Below, one piece after another: positions 1-9,063 of a stretch of 64,000 nt of DNA (the first letter of the stretch is position 1; the number at the start of each line of letters is the position of its first letter). The DNA is from CAZWVA01 sp964636885 (GTDB taxonomy: Bacteria; Desulfobacterota_D; UBA1144; Nemesobacterales; CSP1-2), in NCBI GenBank assembly GCA_964636885.1, contig CAZWVA010000001.1, forward strand, positions 50,863 to 114,862. The letters are read 5' to 3'. Position numbers and translations under genes: made by a program. The notes below the pieces were generated by a model. The model had not been told where the DNA came from and did not search any database. It was given only the letters and a program-made list of their open reading frames with translations.

Positions 1-1087
1 TGCCCTCGTAATCCATCTCTACAAAGATGCCGTTTTTCCTGAGCTCATAGGCGATCCTCGAGGATACCCTCTTTGCCTCTTCTCCCAGGTGTGCTATAAA
101 GACGTTGGTTTCTTTTTGAAACCCCTCTGGAAACCCCTTCTCGTGGAGTAGGATCATCCTCTCCATCCCAACTGCAAACCCTATGGCCGGGGTAGGGGGA
201 CCTCCCAGTTCCTCGACGAGCCTGTCGTACCTTCCACCCGCACCAACGGCGTTTTGTGCCCCAAGCTCATCGGTTATCACTTCAAAAACCGTTCTCGTAT
301 AGTAGTCAAGTCCCCTTACTATTCGAGGGTTGATGGAAAACGGCGTACCTATATCACTTAGCGTGTCTTTTACAGATTCGAAATGCCTCTCACACTCATC
401 GCATAGATTATCGAGTATAGACGGTGCATTCTGTGCTATTCCCTTACAGGTTTCCCTCTTGCAATCTAAGACCCTTAGGGGGTTTACATCAAGCCTCCTT
501 CTGCAGTCCTCACAGAGCCCATCCCTCATCGGCATTAGGAACTCGACCAGCCTCTTCTTGTATTCAGGGCGACAGTTCTCGTCCCCTAGCGAGCTTAACT
601 CAAGCCTTAAGTACTGGCTTATTCCAATCGCCTCAAAAAGCCTCCAGAGCATCACTATTACCTCTGCGTCTGAAAGCGGGTCCTTTGATCCGAAGAGCTC
701 CGCCCCTATCTGATAGAATCCCCTGTATCTTCCCTTCTGTGGGCGTTCGTGTCTGAACATCATCCCCATATAGTAGAGTTTGGATATCGGGGATTTGGCA
801 AACATCGAGTGCTCTATAAAGGCCCTTACGACCCCGGCAGTGCCTTCGGGGCGAAGCGTGATCGACGAGCCGTCCCTGTCTGTAAACGTGTACATCTCCT
901 TCTCTACTATATCACTTGTGGTGCCTAGGCTTCTGGCGAAGACGTCTGTGAATTCGACTACGGGCGTTCTTATCTCTGAAAAGCCGTATAGCTCAAATAT
1001 CGTCCTTGCCCTGTCCTCTACGTAATGCCACCTCTTTATCTTCTCAGGGAGGATATCATTAAAACCCCTTATCGATGTCGCTTTCAT
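1..1087 (-). CDS. hisS: Histidyl-tRNA synthetase, C-terminus beyond window edge
   Basis: Class II aminoacyl-tRNA synthetase that charges tRNA-His in the cytoplasm. Reading leftward from ATG at 1087-1085, the protein begins MKATSIRGFNDILPEKIKRW, the usual HisRS N-terminus. It continues through the motif-2 region (FRHERPQKGRYRQFYQIGAE), the HisRS-specific histidine-binding stretch RGLDYYTRTVFE, and GRYDRLVEELGG followed by a GFAVGMERM motif-3-like segment. About 362 codons are visible; the anticodon-binding domain is only just entered before the window ends. GGAG lies shortly upstream of the ATG. Transcribed divergently from the glycosyltransferase gene. Identity is secure; the gene is partial only because of the window edge. 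Confidence 0.95.
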   Translation of the reverse strand, partial: MKATSIRGFNDILPEKIKRWHYVEDRARTIFELYGFSEIRTPVVEFTDVFARSLGTTSDIVEKEMYTFTDRDGSSITLRPEGTAGVVRAFIEHSMFAKSPISKLYYMGMMFRHERPQKGRYRGFYQIGAELFGSKDPLSDAEVIVMLWRLFEAIGISQYLRLELSSLGDENCRPEYKKRLVEFLMPMRDGLCEDCRRRLDVNPLRVLDCKRETCKGIAQNAPSILDNLCDECERHFESVKDTLSDIGTPFSINPRIVRGLDYYTRTVFEVITDELGAQNAVGAGGRYDRLVEELGGPPTPAIGFAVGMERMILLHEKGFPEGFQKETNVFIAHLGEEAKRVSSRIAYELRKNGIFVEMDYEG

Positions 1088-1257
1088 ACGCACTCCGGTT
1101 TTGTAATTGAAAATCAGAAGGATAAAATTATACTTTAGAATCAGTTTGTCTGTAAAATCCGGGTGTGATAGTCGGTTCTATTTTCACCTAAATCCTGTAA
1201 AATCTATTGGGACTCGAATCCATAAGGTTCTTCACGGGTTTTTTAGCGAGGTGAGAG

Positions 1258-2412
1258 TTGAAAGTAGTCTACGTAGGGAGTCCGGAGCTCTTTACAAGGG
1301 GCGCAAGTGCCATTCACGTGATGAAGATGTGTCAGGCCATGACGANNNNNNNNNNNNNNNNNNNNGGGATGGACGTCGAGCTTGTGCTTCCCTCCTATGG
1401 TAATAGCCACACGAGTATATTCGAGTACTACGGTGTCGAACCCCGTTTTAAACTGACCACCCTGCCTTCCTTTAAGGGTTCTAAGGCAAGACACATCGCA
1501 CACGGGGCCTTTGGTGCCATATACACTGGGTTTAATAGGGGGAAATTTGATCTGGTTATAACGAGGAATATGTTCTATACGTATCTCTCCACGAACCTAC
1601 TTAAGATTCCCACGATCTATGATGCGCATCATCCGCCTGTGGACGGCGTTGCCCGCTTCGTTTTTAGGTCTTTTAAGGACTCAAAACATCTGGTCAGGTT
1701 CTCAACGAACTCAGAGGGATTGGGGAGTATCTATCTCTCTCTTGGGCTTCCGGTTGAGAAACTCGTGGTCGCACATAACGGCGTGGACCTGGAAAGATTC
1801 GAGGAATGGGTCTCAAAAGAGGAGGCACGGCACAGGCTTGGGCTTCCGGTTCATAGAAGGATCGTTTGTTACTCTGGAAATTCGTATAGCGGAAGGGGTA
1901 TAGATTTGCTAATAGAGGTCGCCTTGAGGTTAAAAGACACGCTTTTTCTCATTGTGGGTGGGCTGGAAAGTGATATCGAGAGGTATAGGAGTATCGCCCG
2001 AAGTAAAGGAGCCGAGAATTTTCTATTGGCCGGTTTTGTCCCTCATAAAATGGTTCCCCTTTACCTCTATTCGGCCGACCTTCTCGTTATGCCTTATACA
2101 TCACAGATGACGATTAGAGACGGGACGAGGGCCGTGGAATTCACATCCCCGATAAAGCTATTCGAGTACATGGCGGCATCTCGTCCGATCGTGGCGACGG
2201 AGTTGCCCTCTATCAAGGAGGTTCTAAAAGACGGCAGAAACGCCCTCCTCGTGAGACCGGATAGCCCGGATTCTCTTCTTGAGGGTATAAGAAGGGTTTT
2301 GGAAGACCGTACACTTGCCGAAAGGCTATCCCTACAGGCGGCCTCGGATGTGAAGAAGTACACCTGGGAGGAGAGGGTTAAGAGGATTCTAAACGGCCTA
2401 TGCGATCTTTAA
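1258..2412 (+). CDS. Family 4-type glycosyltransferase, interrupted by assembly gap
   Basis: Predicted GT-B fold glycosyltransferase transferring a sugar from a nucleotide-sugar to a cell-surface or storage glycan; acceptor unknown. The N-terminal half begins KVVYVGSPELFTRGASAIHV, a Rossmann start with a GASAIHV loop. The C-terminal half has the GT4 signatures: AHNGVDLERF, VCYSGNSYSGRGIDLL, LLAGFVPHKMVPLYLYSADL and SPIKLFEYMAASRPIVATEL, where the glutamate of the E-x7-E motif binds the donor. The start is TTG at 1258, chosen because the Rossmann strand begins directly there. Twenty Ns at 1346-1365 fall around residues 30-37 and keep the frame. No neighbouring glycan genes indicate a pathway. 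Confidence 0.85.
   Translation: MKVVYVGSPELFTRGASAIHVMKMCQAMTXXXXXXXGMDVELVLPSYGNSHTSIFEYYGVEPRFKLTTLPSFKGSKARHIAHGAFGAIYTGFNRGKFDLVITRNMFYTYLSTNLLKIPTIYDAHHPPVDGVARFVFRSFKDSKHLVRFSTNSEGLGSIYLSLGLPVEKLVVAHNGVDLERFEEWVSKEEARHRLGLPVHRRIVCYSGNSYSGRGIDLLIEVALRLKDTLFLIVGGLESDIERYRSIARSKGAENFLLAGFVPHKMVPLYLYSADLLVMPYTSQMTIRDGTRAVEFTSPIKLFEYMAASRPIVATELPSIKEVLKDGRNALLVRPDSPDSLLEGIRRVLEDRTLAERLSLQAASDVKKYTWEERVKRILNGLCDL
1346..1365. other. Run of 20 N (assembly gap)
   Basis: Twenty undetermined bases inside the glycosyltransferase gene. The frame is the same on both sides, so the true gap may be close to this size, but 20 may be a placeholder. The lost residues precede the second beta strand (GMDVELVLPS). 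Confidence 0.99.
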
Positions 2413-2599
2413 ATCCACTCTGTTCTAGTGTATCTTTTTTGCCTATTTTTATCTAATAGGTCAGGGTCTTATGATGACTGTATAGATAGGCGATAGGAAG
2501 GCCCTTAGAGCCGTTTTATTCTGTTTTTCCAGGCCCGTTACCTGGGTCCTTCGTTTCACTTAATGGTAGACTCCGGAAGGGTTTCGTTTTCAATGATTC

Positions 2600-2651
2600 A
2601 CGTAGTGAGGCATCTCTAATCCGGGGATTTCTCACTTCACTCGAAATGACA
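2600..2651. repeat. Degenerate dispersed intergenic repeat
   Basis: The 302-bp space between the glycosyltransferase and the DUF3943 gene has no coding signal I can support. It holds a degenerate element whose reverse complement opens TGTCATTTCGAGTGAAGTGA, resembling a widespread bacterial intergenic repeat ending in TGTCATT. A related, more diverged copy lies at 63455-63534. Function unknown; a miniature or REP-like mobile remnant is possible. Confidence 0.5.
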
Positions 2652-2714
2652 CGGGGTACGGCTGCTTAAAGCTGGTATGGTATAGATGGCATAGCATGAA
2701 GACAGGAGATAGAG

Positions 2715-4205
2715 GTGAACAATCGAATCGGGATCTGGATTGCTCTTGTTCTTTTTTTCCTAGTGGCTATAAGCGATGGGATTGTAAGGGCGGAGGAATT
2801 AGAGGATCGCTTAGGTCCTTTTACCCCTTCTGGTGGAATTCTCTGGGATGGTGAGGGTCGACCGGGTGACCACAAAGTGAAAGACCTTGGTGTAAAGGAA
2901 TTTCTGGTAGACACGCTTCTTGGCTATTCCATATGGTGGGCGGGAAGGCTCTTCTATGTGAGGAACAAAAGCAGCAGGATATTCGATACATCTTTTTCAG
3001 ACTGGATTGACCACATTACGGAAGCCCCAGTGGTCGATGATGGGGATGGCTTTGTGACAAACTATGTCTATCACCCTATATTTGGTGCCCTGTATTACCT
3101 CTATTATAGGAACATGGGACACAGCGTTTGGGCCTCGGCCTTGGGCTCGACTCTTATGAGCACCCTCTGGGAGTACACCGTGGAGGGACTGGTCGAGACG
3201 CCTTCTCTTCCCGACCTTGTTGCGACGCCTGGTCTTGGGATTCCTCTTGGGGTTATGATGGAGACCCTCTCCGAATGGCTCATCGAAAGGGATAACGTCC
3301 CGGCGAAGATGGGAGGATACGTGCTAAATCCACTCAGGATGTTTATTCGAGATAGGAAGATCGGCGTACTGAATCCCCTAACGGGTAGTTTTGCGCTTCA
3401 CGGCCCCTTTACCCTAACACCCAGTAAATCCAGGGCGATCGATCTCTCCTATCCGTTTTTTCTAGAATCTCCCATCTCACTTGGAAGGGTGACCGCGAGA
3501 TTTGAGGTGCTTGACGTGGATAGGGAGTTAGGCGGTCAGTTTATTTTCTATTCAATCCGACTCGATTTTAATTCCTCTGATAACCTTCTTGGCCTGTACA
3601 TCAAGGTTCCATACGGAGGTGTAAATGACATAAGGGTTGATGGAGAAGAGATAAGTAACGGGTTTGAATTCTCAAACATTCTGATCGGGGGAAAGTATCT
3701 GTTGATAGATTCCAATGACTTTAGCTTTTCTGGGGGTTTTGAGGTAGTACCCCCCACTGCTTTTAAGGATAACAAGGACAGGCTAAAGACGATAGTCGGT
3801 TTTAGAAGGGACTTTCCCCTCTATCTAACGAATTCGGTGACATTGACCCCCTACGTATCGGCTGGGGTGATCAAAAAGGGCGTAAGCCTCTTAAGCAGTC
3901 TCGGCGTTGATCTCGTCTTTAATGCGGATAGGCTAGAGGGGGATGGTTTTGAAACGAGGATTAAATACGGAACTGCGATTGGAGCCAAGATCCCAGTTAA
4001 GACCTCTCCTTCCCTTTTTGTCGAGTTTAATGGCTATACCTTTGCCTCATCGAGTCGCATAAAAAGAACGGATGCGTTTCTCACACCGGGTGTGAGGTTT
4101 GGGAAGAAGTACAGCCCGGGCTTTGGGGTGCAGATCCCTCTAGCAGGCTCCTCTACGGATATTGCCAATGCGAGTTTTATGGTTGATTTCCAGGCCAGGT
4201 TCTAG
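2715..4205 (+). CDS. DUF3943 outer-membrane beta-barrel protein
   Basis: 496-residue secreted protein of unknown function. The N-terminus (MNNRIGIWIALVLFFLVAIS) is a signal peptide. Residues about 50-200 match the DUF3943 pattern: a VDTLLGYSIWW segment, histidine in DWIDH, NYVYHPIFGALYYLYYRNMG and a W-E-Y motif in STLWEYTVEG. The C-terminal 300 residues have alternating hydrophobic strands ending in aromatic-F (VDFQARF), typical of an outer-membrane barrel. Start is GTG at 2715, seven bases after AGGAG at 2703-2707. It stands alone, convergent with the GYD-protein gene. The family name is known; substrate or partner is not. Confidence 0.8.
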   Translation: MNNRIGIWIALVLFFLVAISDGIVRAEELEDRLGPFTPSGGILWDGEGRPGDHKVKDLGVKEFLVDTLLGYSIWWAGRLFYVRNKSSRIFDTSFSDWIDHITEAPVVDDGDGFVTNYVYHPIFGALYYLYYRNMGHSVWASALGSTLMSTLWEYTVEGLVETPSLPDLVATPGLGIPLGVMMETLSEWLIERDNVPAKMGGYVLNPLRMFIRDRKIGVLNPLTGSFALHGPFTLTPSKSRAIDLSYPFFLESPISLGRVTARFEVLDVDRELGGQFIFYSIRLDFNSSDNLLGLYIKVPYGGVNDIRVDGEEISNGFEFSNILIGGKYLLIDSNDFSFSGGFEVVPPTAFKDNKDRLKTIVGFRRDFPLYLTNSVTLTPYVSAGVIKKGVSLLSSLGVDLVFNADRLEGDGFETRIKYGTAIGAKIPVKTSPSLFVEFNGYTFASSSRIKRTDAFLTPGVRFGKKYSPGFGVQIPLAGSSTDIANASFMVDFQARF

Positions 4206-4233
4206 AGCCGGGCTAAAGGGTGCTATGAGCTGA

Positions 4234-4524
4234 TTATTTCTCTTCTAGCTTGCTTGTAAACTTATCTATGGGGATCGCGGCAAGCGTCATGAGCTGAACC
4301 GTGCCACGGGAGCCTAGTTCGATTGAGACCCTTGAAATAGTCTCGTTATCCGGGGCCTCGACTATATTCACGAAATCGTATGGGCCGAGTACTGCGTATT
4401 GGGCGAGTACCTTGACCCCGCTTTTCTCTAACTCCTTATTTACCTCTTTAATCCGCTCTGGCCTCATTTTTACGGTTTTTCTACCCTCGTCCGTTAGGGT
4501 GCTGAGCATTACATACGTGGCCAT
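4234..4524 (-). CDS. GYD-domain protein
   Basis: 96-residue cytoplasmic protein of the GYD family, a ferredoxin-like alpha/beta fold of unknown function. It shows YVMLSTLTDEGRKTVK at the start, the family core GPYDFVNIVEAP at mid-protein (the GYD motif is GPY here) and an SRGTVQLMTLAAIP strand near the end. The full family length is present. ATG at 4524 is preceded by a strong GGAGG. The gene is convergent with DUF3943 and divergent from speD, with no operon partner. No regulatory role should be assumed. Confidence 0.85.
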   Translation of the reverse strand: MATYVMLSTLTDEGRKTVKMRPERIKEVNKELEKSGVKVLAQYAVLGPYDFVNIVEAPDNETISRVSIELGSRGTVQLMTLAAIPIDKFTSKLEEK

Positions 4525-4652
4525 ACCTTAATACCTCCTTCACTTTTCTAGCCGAAGCTAAAGATGATGATATTACTTACCGTGGACTTTTGCAAGGGAT
4601 TTTTTATTGGGTGTAAGTATAGTGTTTCTAGGTTATTTCTCACGGTTTTTGT

Positions 4653-4680
4653 TTGACTTTTTAACATATGAGTGTATATT
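4653..4680 (+). promoter_or_regulatory. Putative sigma-70 promoter of speD
   Basis: TTGACT (4653-4658), a 16-bp spacer and TATATT (4675-4680) lie 47 bp upstream of the speD start. AAGGAGGGGG precedes the TTG start codon. Confidence 0.55.
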
Positions 4681-4726
4681 CATCAGCTTCTGATGGACAA
4701 AAAACAAAGAAAAAAGGAGGGGGAGA

Positions 4727-5110
4727 TTGAGGGCCTTAGGGAGGCATCTTTTGGTCGAATACCATAGGTGTGACCCTAAAATTTTAAACGACTTGGAGAA
4801 GATTAAGGGGTTTATGCTCGAAGCGGCTTCCAGAAGCGGAGCTACTGTGCTTGAGTGTTCGTTCCACTACTTCACGCCTCAGGGAGTAAGCGGTGTTGTG
4901 GTTATCGCTGAGTCTCATCTTGCGATTCATACCTGGCCTGAATATGGCTATGCAGCCGTGGATATATTCACGTGCGGTACGAAAGTCGATCCTTGGACGG
5001 CGTTTCACCACATCAAATCGGCTCTGGATTCTAAGGAAACCAGCGTTAATGAGCTTACAAGAGGTGAGTTTCCACATCTGGGGAGTCGAGCGAGTCGTGT
5101 CTCCATATAG
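4727..5110 (+). CDS. speD: S-adenosylmethionine decarboxylase proenzyme
   Basis: Pyruvoyl enzyme that decarboxylates S-adenosylmethionine to supply aminopropyl groups for spermidine synthesis. The 127-residue length fits the bacterial class 1B form. The autocleavage site is Glu62-Ser63 within VVIAESHLAIHTWPEYGYAA; the serine becomes the pyruvoyl group of the alpha chain. The downstream DIFTCG holds the conserved catalytic cysteine. Start is TTG at 4727, supported by AGGAGGGGGA just upstream and by homology of LGRHLLVEYHRCD to the family start. No spermidine synthase gene follows; only a short unidentified reading frame does. Confidence 0.93.
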   Translation: MRALGRHLLVEYHRCDPKILNDLEKIKGFMLEAASRSGATVLECSFHYFTPQGVSGVVVIAESHLAIHTWPEYGYAAVDIFTCGTKVDPWTAFHHIKSALDSKETSVNELTRGEFPHLGSRASRVSI

Positions 5111-5112
5111 CT

Positions 5113-5292
5113 ATGGATGACTGGTTATGCATAAGAAGAGTTGATAGCCTTATCCCTGAAGGGATGCTCTTTCTAGCGGTTCAGGGCCGCGAGATGGTCT
5201 CCAAGACGGGTCTTTTAAGGCACTTAGAATGCACTAGAAGGGGTGTTTTTTGCCCAATGCACGTTACCTTAAGAGTCCTATTTGGTCTTTGA
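5113..5292 (+). CDS. Possible 59-residue small protein after speD
   Basis: An ATG-initiated frame starting 2 bp after the speD stop encodes 59 residues, beginning MDDWLCIRRVDSLIPEGMLF and ending LRVLFGL. It has three cysteines and many arginines, with no signal peptide or membrane helix. I recognise no family. Tight linkage to speD is the only support for translation; no ribosome-binding site is obvious beyond possible translational coupling. It may be a chance frame or a decayed gene. Confidence 0.3.
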   Translation: MDDWLCIRRVDSLIPEGMLFLAVQGREMVSKTGLLRHLECTRRGVFCPMHVTLRVLFGL

Positions 5293-5329
5293 CCCTCCTT
5301 CCTTAGCATCTTCACCTTATGGTAAGAAC

Positions 5330-5659
5330 CTAGACGACTTTTTTGATTATCCTTTCTATCTCGCTCTTTGGGACGGCTCCTATTATTTGGTCCACTGCTT
5401 TTCCGTCCTTAAATAGAATAAGGGTAGGGATACTCCTTATCCTATATCTCATCGTGACTTCCTGGTTGTCGTCAACGTTTAGTTTTCCTACCTTGAGTCG
5501 CCCGTTGTAGGAGGCTGCGATCTCCTCTACCACAGGGGCTATCATCCTGCAAGGGCCACACCAGGGGGCCCAGAAGTCAACCAAAACCGGTGTATCGCTC
5601 TTTAAAACCTCGCTTTCAAAGGTTGAATCGCTTAACTCTACTATCCCTGCGCTTCCCAT
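5330..5659 (-). CDS. trxA: Thioredoxin
   Basis: Cytoplasmic thiol-disulfide oxidoreductase, 109 residues, the full thioredoxin length. The active site is W33-C34-G-P-C37 in VDFWAPWCGPCRMIAP. The buried aspartate lies in VLVDFW and the cis-proline in IRSIPT. No signal peptide is seen, so it acts in the cytoplasm. ATG at 5659 follows AAGGAG. It has its own sigma-70-type promoter and is convergent with speD. Confidence 0.96.
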   Translation of the reverse strand: MGSAGIVELSDSTFESEVLKSDTPVLVDFWAPWCGPCRMIAPVVEEIAASYNGRLKVGKLNVDDNQEVTMRYRIRSIPTLILFKDGKAVDQIIGAVPKSEIERIIKKVV

Positions 5660-5692
5660 TATGACGTCTCCTTAGGGGTATTTGATACCGTT

Positions 5693-5722
5693 ATTATATC
5701 TGAATCCAGAGGTACGCTTCAA
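5693..5722 (-). promoter_or_regulatory. Putative sigma-70 promoter of trxA
   Basis: On the minus strand TTGAAG (5722-5717), an 18-bp spacer and a perfect TATAAT (5698-5693) lie 34 bp upstream of the trxA start. Confidence 0.55.
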
Positions 5723-6012
5723 GGACAGAGGTTAGCCGGTAGACCGGTTATAGACCGTGATTCTTGATTCCGACACACTTGTATTTTTCGAGTTTTCCTG
5801 TTATGATTCCCATCCCTAAAACCGAGATATAGCTCTCCAAAAGGGATTGGGCTTAGATTTGTTTCCATATAGATCTAGGACGAAGAGGAAAGCGATACCC
5901 GCTTATAGAGTCGGGTCTATGGGTTCAAAGCCAAAACTAGAGGAGGAGGGATTTCCCCTCTCCTAACAAATATAAGCCTATCACCATAGAAGGAGAAGGA
6001 AAGGAGGAGAAC
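5723..6012. other. Intergenic region upstream of hppA
   Basis: About 290 bp with no coding signal I can support. An imperfect GGAGGAGGG / CCCTCTCC hairpin lies near 5941-5965, and a purine-rich ribosome-binding region (AAGGAGGAG) precedes hppA. No clear promoter for hppA was identified. Confidence 0.5.
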
Positions 6013-8133
6013 ATGGAGTTTGGCCACGTGTTGCTTGTGATTGTCTTAGGCATAAGCGTGCTTTCCCTTGCTTTCGCTGGTTACCTGGCTAGGTTTGTGC
6101 TTAGCCACGATATGGGAACCTCGGCGATGCAGGAGATAAGCAACGCTATCAAAGAGGGTGCCGAGGCCTTTCTAAAAAGGCAGTACTCAACCATAATAAT
6201 GCTGAGTATAGTTCTGGCCGCCCTTATCTTCGTACTCTACTGGTTTGCAAAGGGTGATCCTGACATGGCTTGGCGTACCACGGTAGCCTTTCTCTTCGGC
6301 GCTGGGTGTTCGGCCCTTGCAGGATATATTGGAATGTGGATCTCAATAAGATCAAACATCCGTACGGCGAGTGCGGTTAGATCGAGTCTCGATAGGGCTC
6401 TTAAGATATCGCTCCGCGGTGGGGCGGTTTCAGGGATAACGATCGTTGCTATGAGCCTTCTTGGAGTGGGAATCCTTTTCGTTCTCTACGGTGGATCTTC
6501 TAGCGATCCAGAGATCTTAAAAAGGGTTCCATTTTTAATCGTGGGATACGGGTTCGGGGCGAGCTTCGTTGCGCTTTTTGCCCAGCTTGGTGGCGGTATA
6601 TATACGAAGGCGGCCGATGTAGGAGCGGACCTAGTGGGTAAGGTGGAGGCCGGGATCCCTGAAGATGACCCCAGAAACCCTGCGGTTATAGCTGATCTTG
6701 TAGGGGATAACGTGGGCGACTGTGCGGGTCGTGGCGCGGACCTCTTTGAATCCACGGCCGCCGAGAATATAGGGGCGATGATCCTGGGGGTTGCGCTTTT
6801 CCCCCACTTTGGTATAAAGGGGATTCTGTTTCCTCTAGTCGCCCGTGCGTTTGGACTCATTGCCAGTATGGTAGGAATCGCAACCGTTGGGTTAAAGGAC
6901 GACAGGGAAGACCCGATGTCGGCCTTAAACCGCGGCTACTACATAGCATGTGTTTTGGCCGCCATAGGGTTCTATGTAGCCACCTACTTGCTGCTAAATA
7001 ACAACCTCTGGCTCTTCCTAGCTGGCGTCATCGGAATCGTGACGAGTATAGTATTCGTCTATATCACACAGTACTACACGGAGTATAGATACCGTCCTGT
7101 GAAGTTTATCGCCGAGGCGTCTCAAACGGGCCCCGCCACAAACATAATAGCCGGTCTCTCTGTCGGACTTGAGTGTACGGCCCTTCCCGTAATCGTGATA
7201 TCGGCCGCCCTGGTTGGGGCGTTCTACTGTGGTGTCTATGGACTTAAGGGGTTTACAGACATTTCTACAACAGGTGCCGGGCTTTACGGAACCGCTATCG
7301 CCACCATGGGAATGCTTGGAACGGCCGCTTACATACTTGCCGAGGATACCTTCGGTCCTATAACCGATAACGCCGGTGGTATAGTTGAAATGAGCAAGCA
7401 GCCAGAGGAGATCAGGAATAAAACGGACAGGTTAGACGCCGTTGGAAACACCACGAAAGCCCTTACAAAGGGATACGCAATCGGCTCTGCGGCCCTTGCG
7501 GCGTTTCTGCTTTTCTCGGCGTATCTCGATGAGGTGACTCATCTTACGGGTCAGGCCTTCCACTCCGTTGATATAGCCAAGGTGGAGGTGTTTGTGGGAG
7601 GCCTCCTCGGAGCGATGCTCGTTTTTCTGTTTAGTGCCCTTGCTATCCGAGCCGTTGGACGAGCGGCTTATTACGTGATAAGCGACGTTCGTGCCCAGTT
7701 TAAGGAAAATCCCGGAATACTCCAGGGGACCTCAAAACCGAATTACGCAAGGTGCGTCGATATCGTTACAAAGGGTGCACTAAAGGAGATGGTCCCTCCG
7801 GGGATACTTGCCGTCGCCATGCCCATAGTAGTTGGACTGATATTCAAGCAGTTTGGTCTCGGTGCTGAGACCGTAGCGGCGCTTCTTATGGTCGGAACAA
7901 TAGGGGGTATCCTAGTTGCGACCATGATGAATAACGGTGGCGGGGCATGGGATAACGCAAAGAAGTACATTGAAACCGGTATGTACGGTGGGAAGAGGTC
8001 TGAAACCCATAAGGCCGCAGTTGTGGGAGATACGGTGGGCGATCCTTTTAAGGATACGGCTGGCCCTTCGATTCACGTCCTTATAAAGCTCCTCTCCACT
8101 ATCACACTCGTTCTTGCTCCGCTCTTTATCTAG
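6013..8133 (+). CDS. hppA: Membrane-bound proton-pumping pyrophosphatase
   Basis: Integral membrane pump that hydrolyses cytoplasmic pyrophosphate and exports ions; 706 residues with about 16 hydrophobic segments. The substrate-binding loop is intact: ADVGADLVGKVEAGIPEDDP then VGDNVGDCAGRGADLFES, with the Asp/Lys set that binds Mg-PPi. A second acidic loop, VGDTVGDPFKDTAGPS, lies near the C-terminus. The motif GNTTKA carries lysine where potassium-dependent enzymes have alanine, which from known family rules predicts a potassium-independent proton pump. ATG at 6013 is preceded by AAGGAGGAG. It is monocistronic and ends in a hairpin. Confidence 0.96.
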   Translation: MEFGHVLLVIVLGISVLSLAFAGYLARFVLSHDMGTSAMQEISNAIKEGAEAFLKRQYSTIIMLSIVLAALIFVLYWFAKGDPDMAWRTTVAFLFGAGCSALAGYIGMWISIRSNIRTASAVRSSLDRALKISLRGGAVSGITIVAMSLLGVGILFVLYGGSSSDPEILKRVPFLIVGYGFGASFVALFAQLGGGIYTKAADVGADLVGKVEAGIPEDDPRNPAVIADLVGDNVGDCAGRGADLFESTAAENIGAMILGVALFPHFGIKGILFPLVARAFGLIASMVGIATVGLKDDREDPMSALNRGYYIACVLAAIGFYVATYLLLNNNLWLFLAGVIGIVTSIVFVYITQYYTEYRYRPVKFIAEASQTGPATNIIAGLSVGLECTALPVIVISAALVGAFYCGVYGLKGFTDISTTGAGLYGTAIATMGMLGTAAYILAEDTFGPITDNAGGIVEMSKQPEEIRNKTDRLDAVGNTTKALTKGYAIGSAALAAFLLFSAYLDEVTHLTGQAFHSVDIAKVEVFVGGLLGAMLVFLFSALAIRAVGRAAYYVISDVRAQFKENPGILQGTSKPNYARCVDIVTKGALKEMVPPGILAVAMPIVVGLIFKQFGLGAETVAALLMVGTIGGILVATMMNNGGGAWDNAKKYIETGMYGGKRSETHKAAVVGDTVGDPFKDTAGPSIHVLIKLLSTITLVLAPLFI

Positions 8134-8149
8134 AAGCCAAGAAAAGGAT

Positions 8150-8174
8150 AGGGGTGGGTCTTATACCCACCCCT
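8150..8174 (+). terminator. Hairpin after hppA, likely terminator
   Basis: A perfect 10-bp stem (AGGGGTGGGT at 8150-8159 with ACCCACCCCT at 8165-8174) closes a 5-base loop 16 bp after the hppA stop. No long T-run follows on the plus strand. On the minus strand it is followed by TATCCTTTT, so it may also terminate the convergent SDR transcript. Confidence 0.6.
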
Positions 8175-8235
8175 CTAATAATCCTAGTGGTGTGAAAGCC
8201 GACATCGGGTTCTTCGTGGTAATCGCGGGGCCTTC

Positions 8236-8997
8236 TTAATAGGCGGTCCAGCCGCCGTCTACAACAAGAGTTGCCCCTGTTACGTACTTGGATTCATCGC
8301 TTGCCAGATAGAGGAGTGCGTAGGCTATATCGATAGGTTCACCCCTATAGCCCATAGGAACGATCTGGGCTGCTATCTCATCAAGCCGCTTCTGGGCATC
8401 CGGTGGGTTGCCTATGAAGTCCTCGTTCATCTTCGTCTTTATGAATCCTGGGCAGATCGTATTCACCCGAATTCCCTCTTTTGCATGGTCTAGGGCGAGA
8501 CTCCTTGTAAACTGCATTATCGCCCCTTTCGAGGTATTATAGGCAACCGTATTCTGACATCCTATAAACCCAAGAACAGATGAGTTATTGATTATGGAAA
8601 CCCCACCGTTTTTTATCATGTATGGAAGAACGTACTTGCTCATGAGGAAGGTCCCCTTTACGTTAATGTCCATTATCTTGTCCCAGGTCTCAAGGGAGGT
8701 TGTAACTACGGTTCCAACCTCAAGGATACCCGCATTGTTAAATAGTATATCGATCCTTCCAAACCTCTTTATGAATTCCTCTACGGTTCTCCTTACATCC
8801 TCCTCCTTTGATACATCCCCCGGAAAGGCCACAATTTCGCCGTTTCCATCTGCCTCCCTTACGACCTCTTCGATATTCTTCGCGTTTCTTCCCGTGATTC
8901 CGACCTTGGCTCCTTCCTTGCAGAAAAGAAGGGCTGTGGCTTTTCCTATACCCTCCCCACCTCCGGTGATGATCGCTGTTTTACCTTGTAATCTCAT
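8236..8997 (-). CDS. Short-chain dehydrogenase/reductase
   Basis: Classical SDR of 253 residues using NAD(P)H to interconvert a ketone and alcohol; substrate unknown. Nucleotide-binding TGGGEGIG is at residues 11-18, NNAG at 87-90, and the catalytic set Ser140, Tyr153 and Lys157 (YNTSK) is complete. The C-terminus YVTGATLVVDGGWTAY is typical of FabG-like enzymes. A GITGR motif after the second beta strand gives no clear NAD/NADP preference. ATG at 8997 follows AAGGAGGT. It could be a 3-oxoacyl-ACP reductase or a sugar or steroid dehydrogenase; context does not decide. Confidence 0.88.
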   Translation of the reverse strand: MRLQGKTAIITGGGEGIGKATALLFCKEGAKVGITGRNAKNIEEVVREADGNGEIVAFPGDVSKEEDVRRTVEEFIKRFGRIDILFNNAGILEVGTVVTTSLETWDKIMDINVKGTFLMSKYVLPYMIKNGGVSIINNSSVLGFIGCQNTVAYNTSKGAIMQFTRSLALDHAKEGIRVNTICPGFIKTKMNEDFIGNPPDAQKRLDEIAAQIVPMGYRGEPIDIAYALLYLASDESKYVTGATLVVDGGWTAY

Positions 8998-9063
8998 AAC
9001 GCTTTTACCTCCTTAGTTTATTATCTGTTCTGGGTATGCAATGCCCTGTGCTTTAGTCCTTTT

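Noticed and set aside
1346..1365. N-run as a biological repeat
   Set aside because: It is a gap in the assembly, not sequence.
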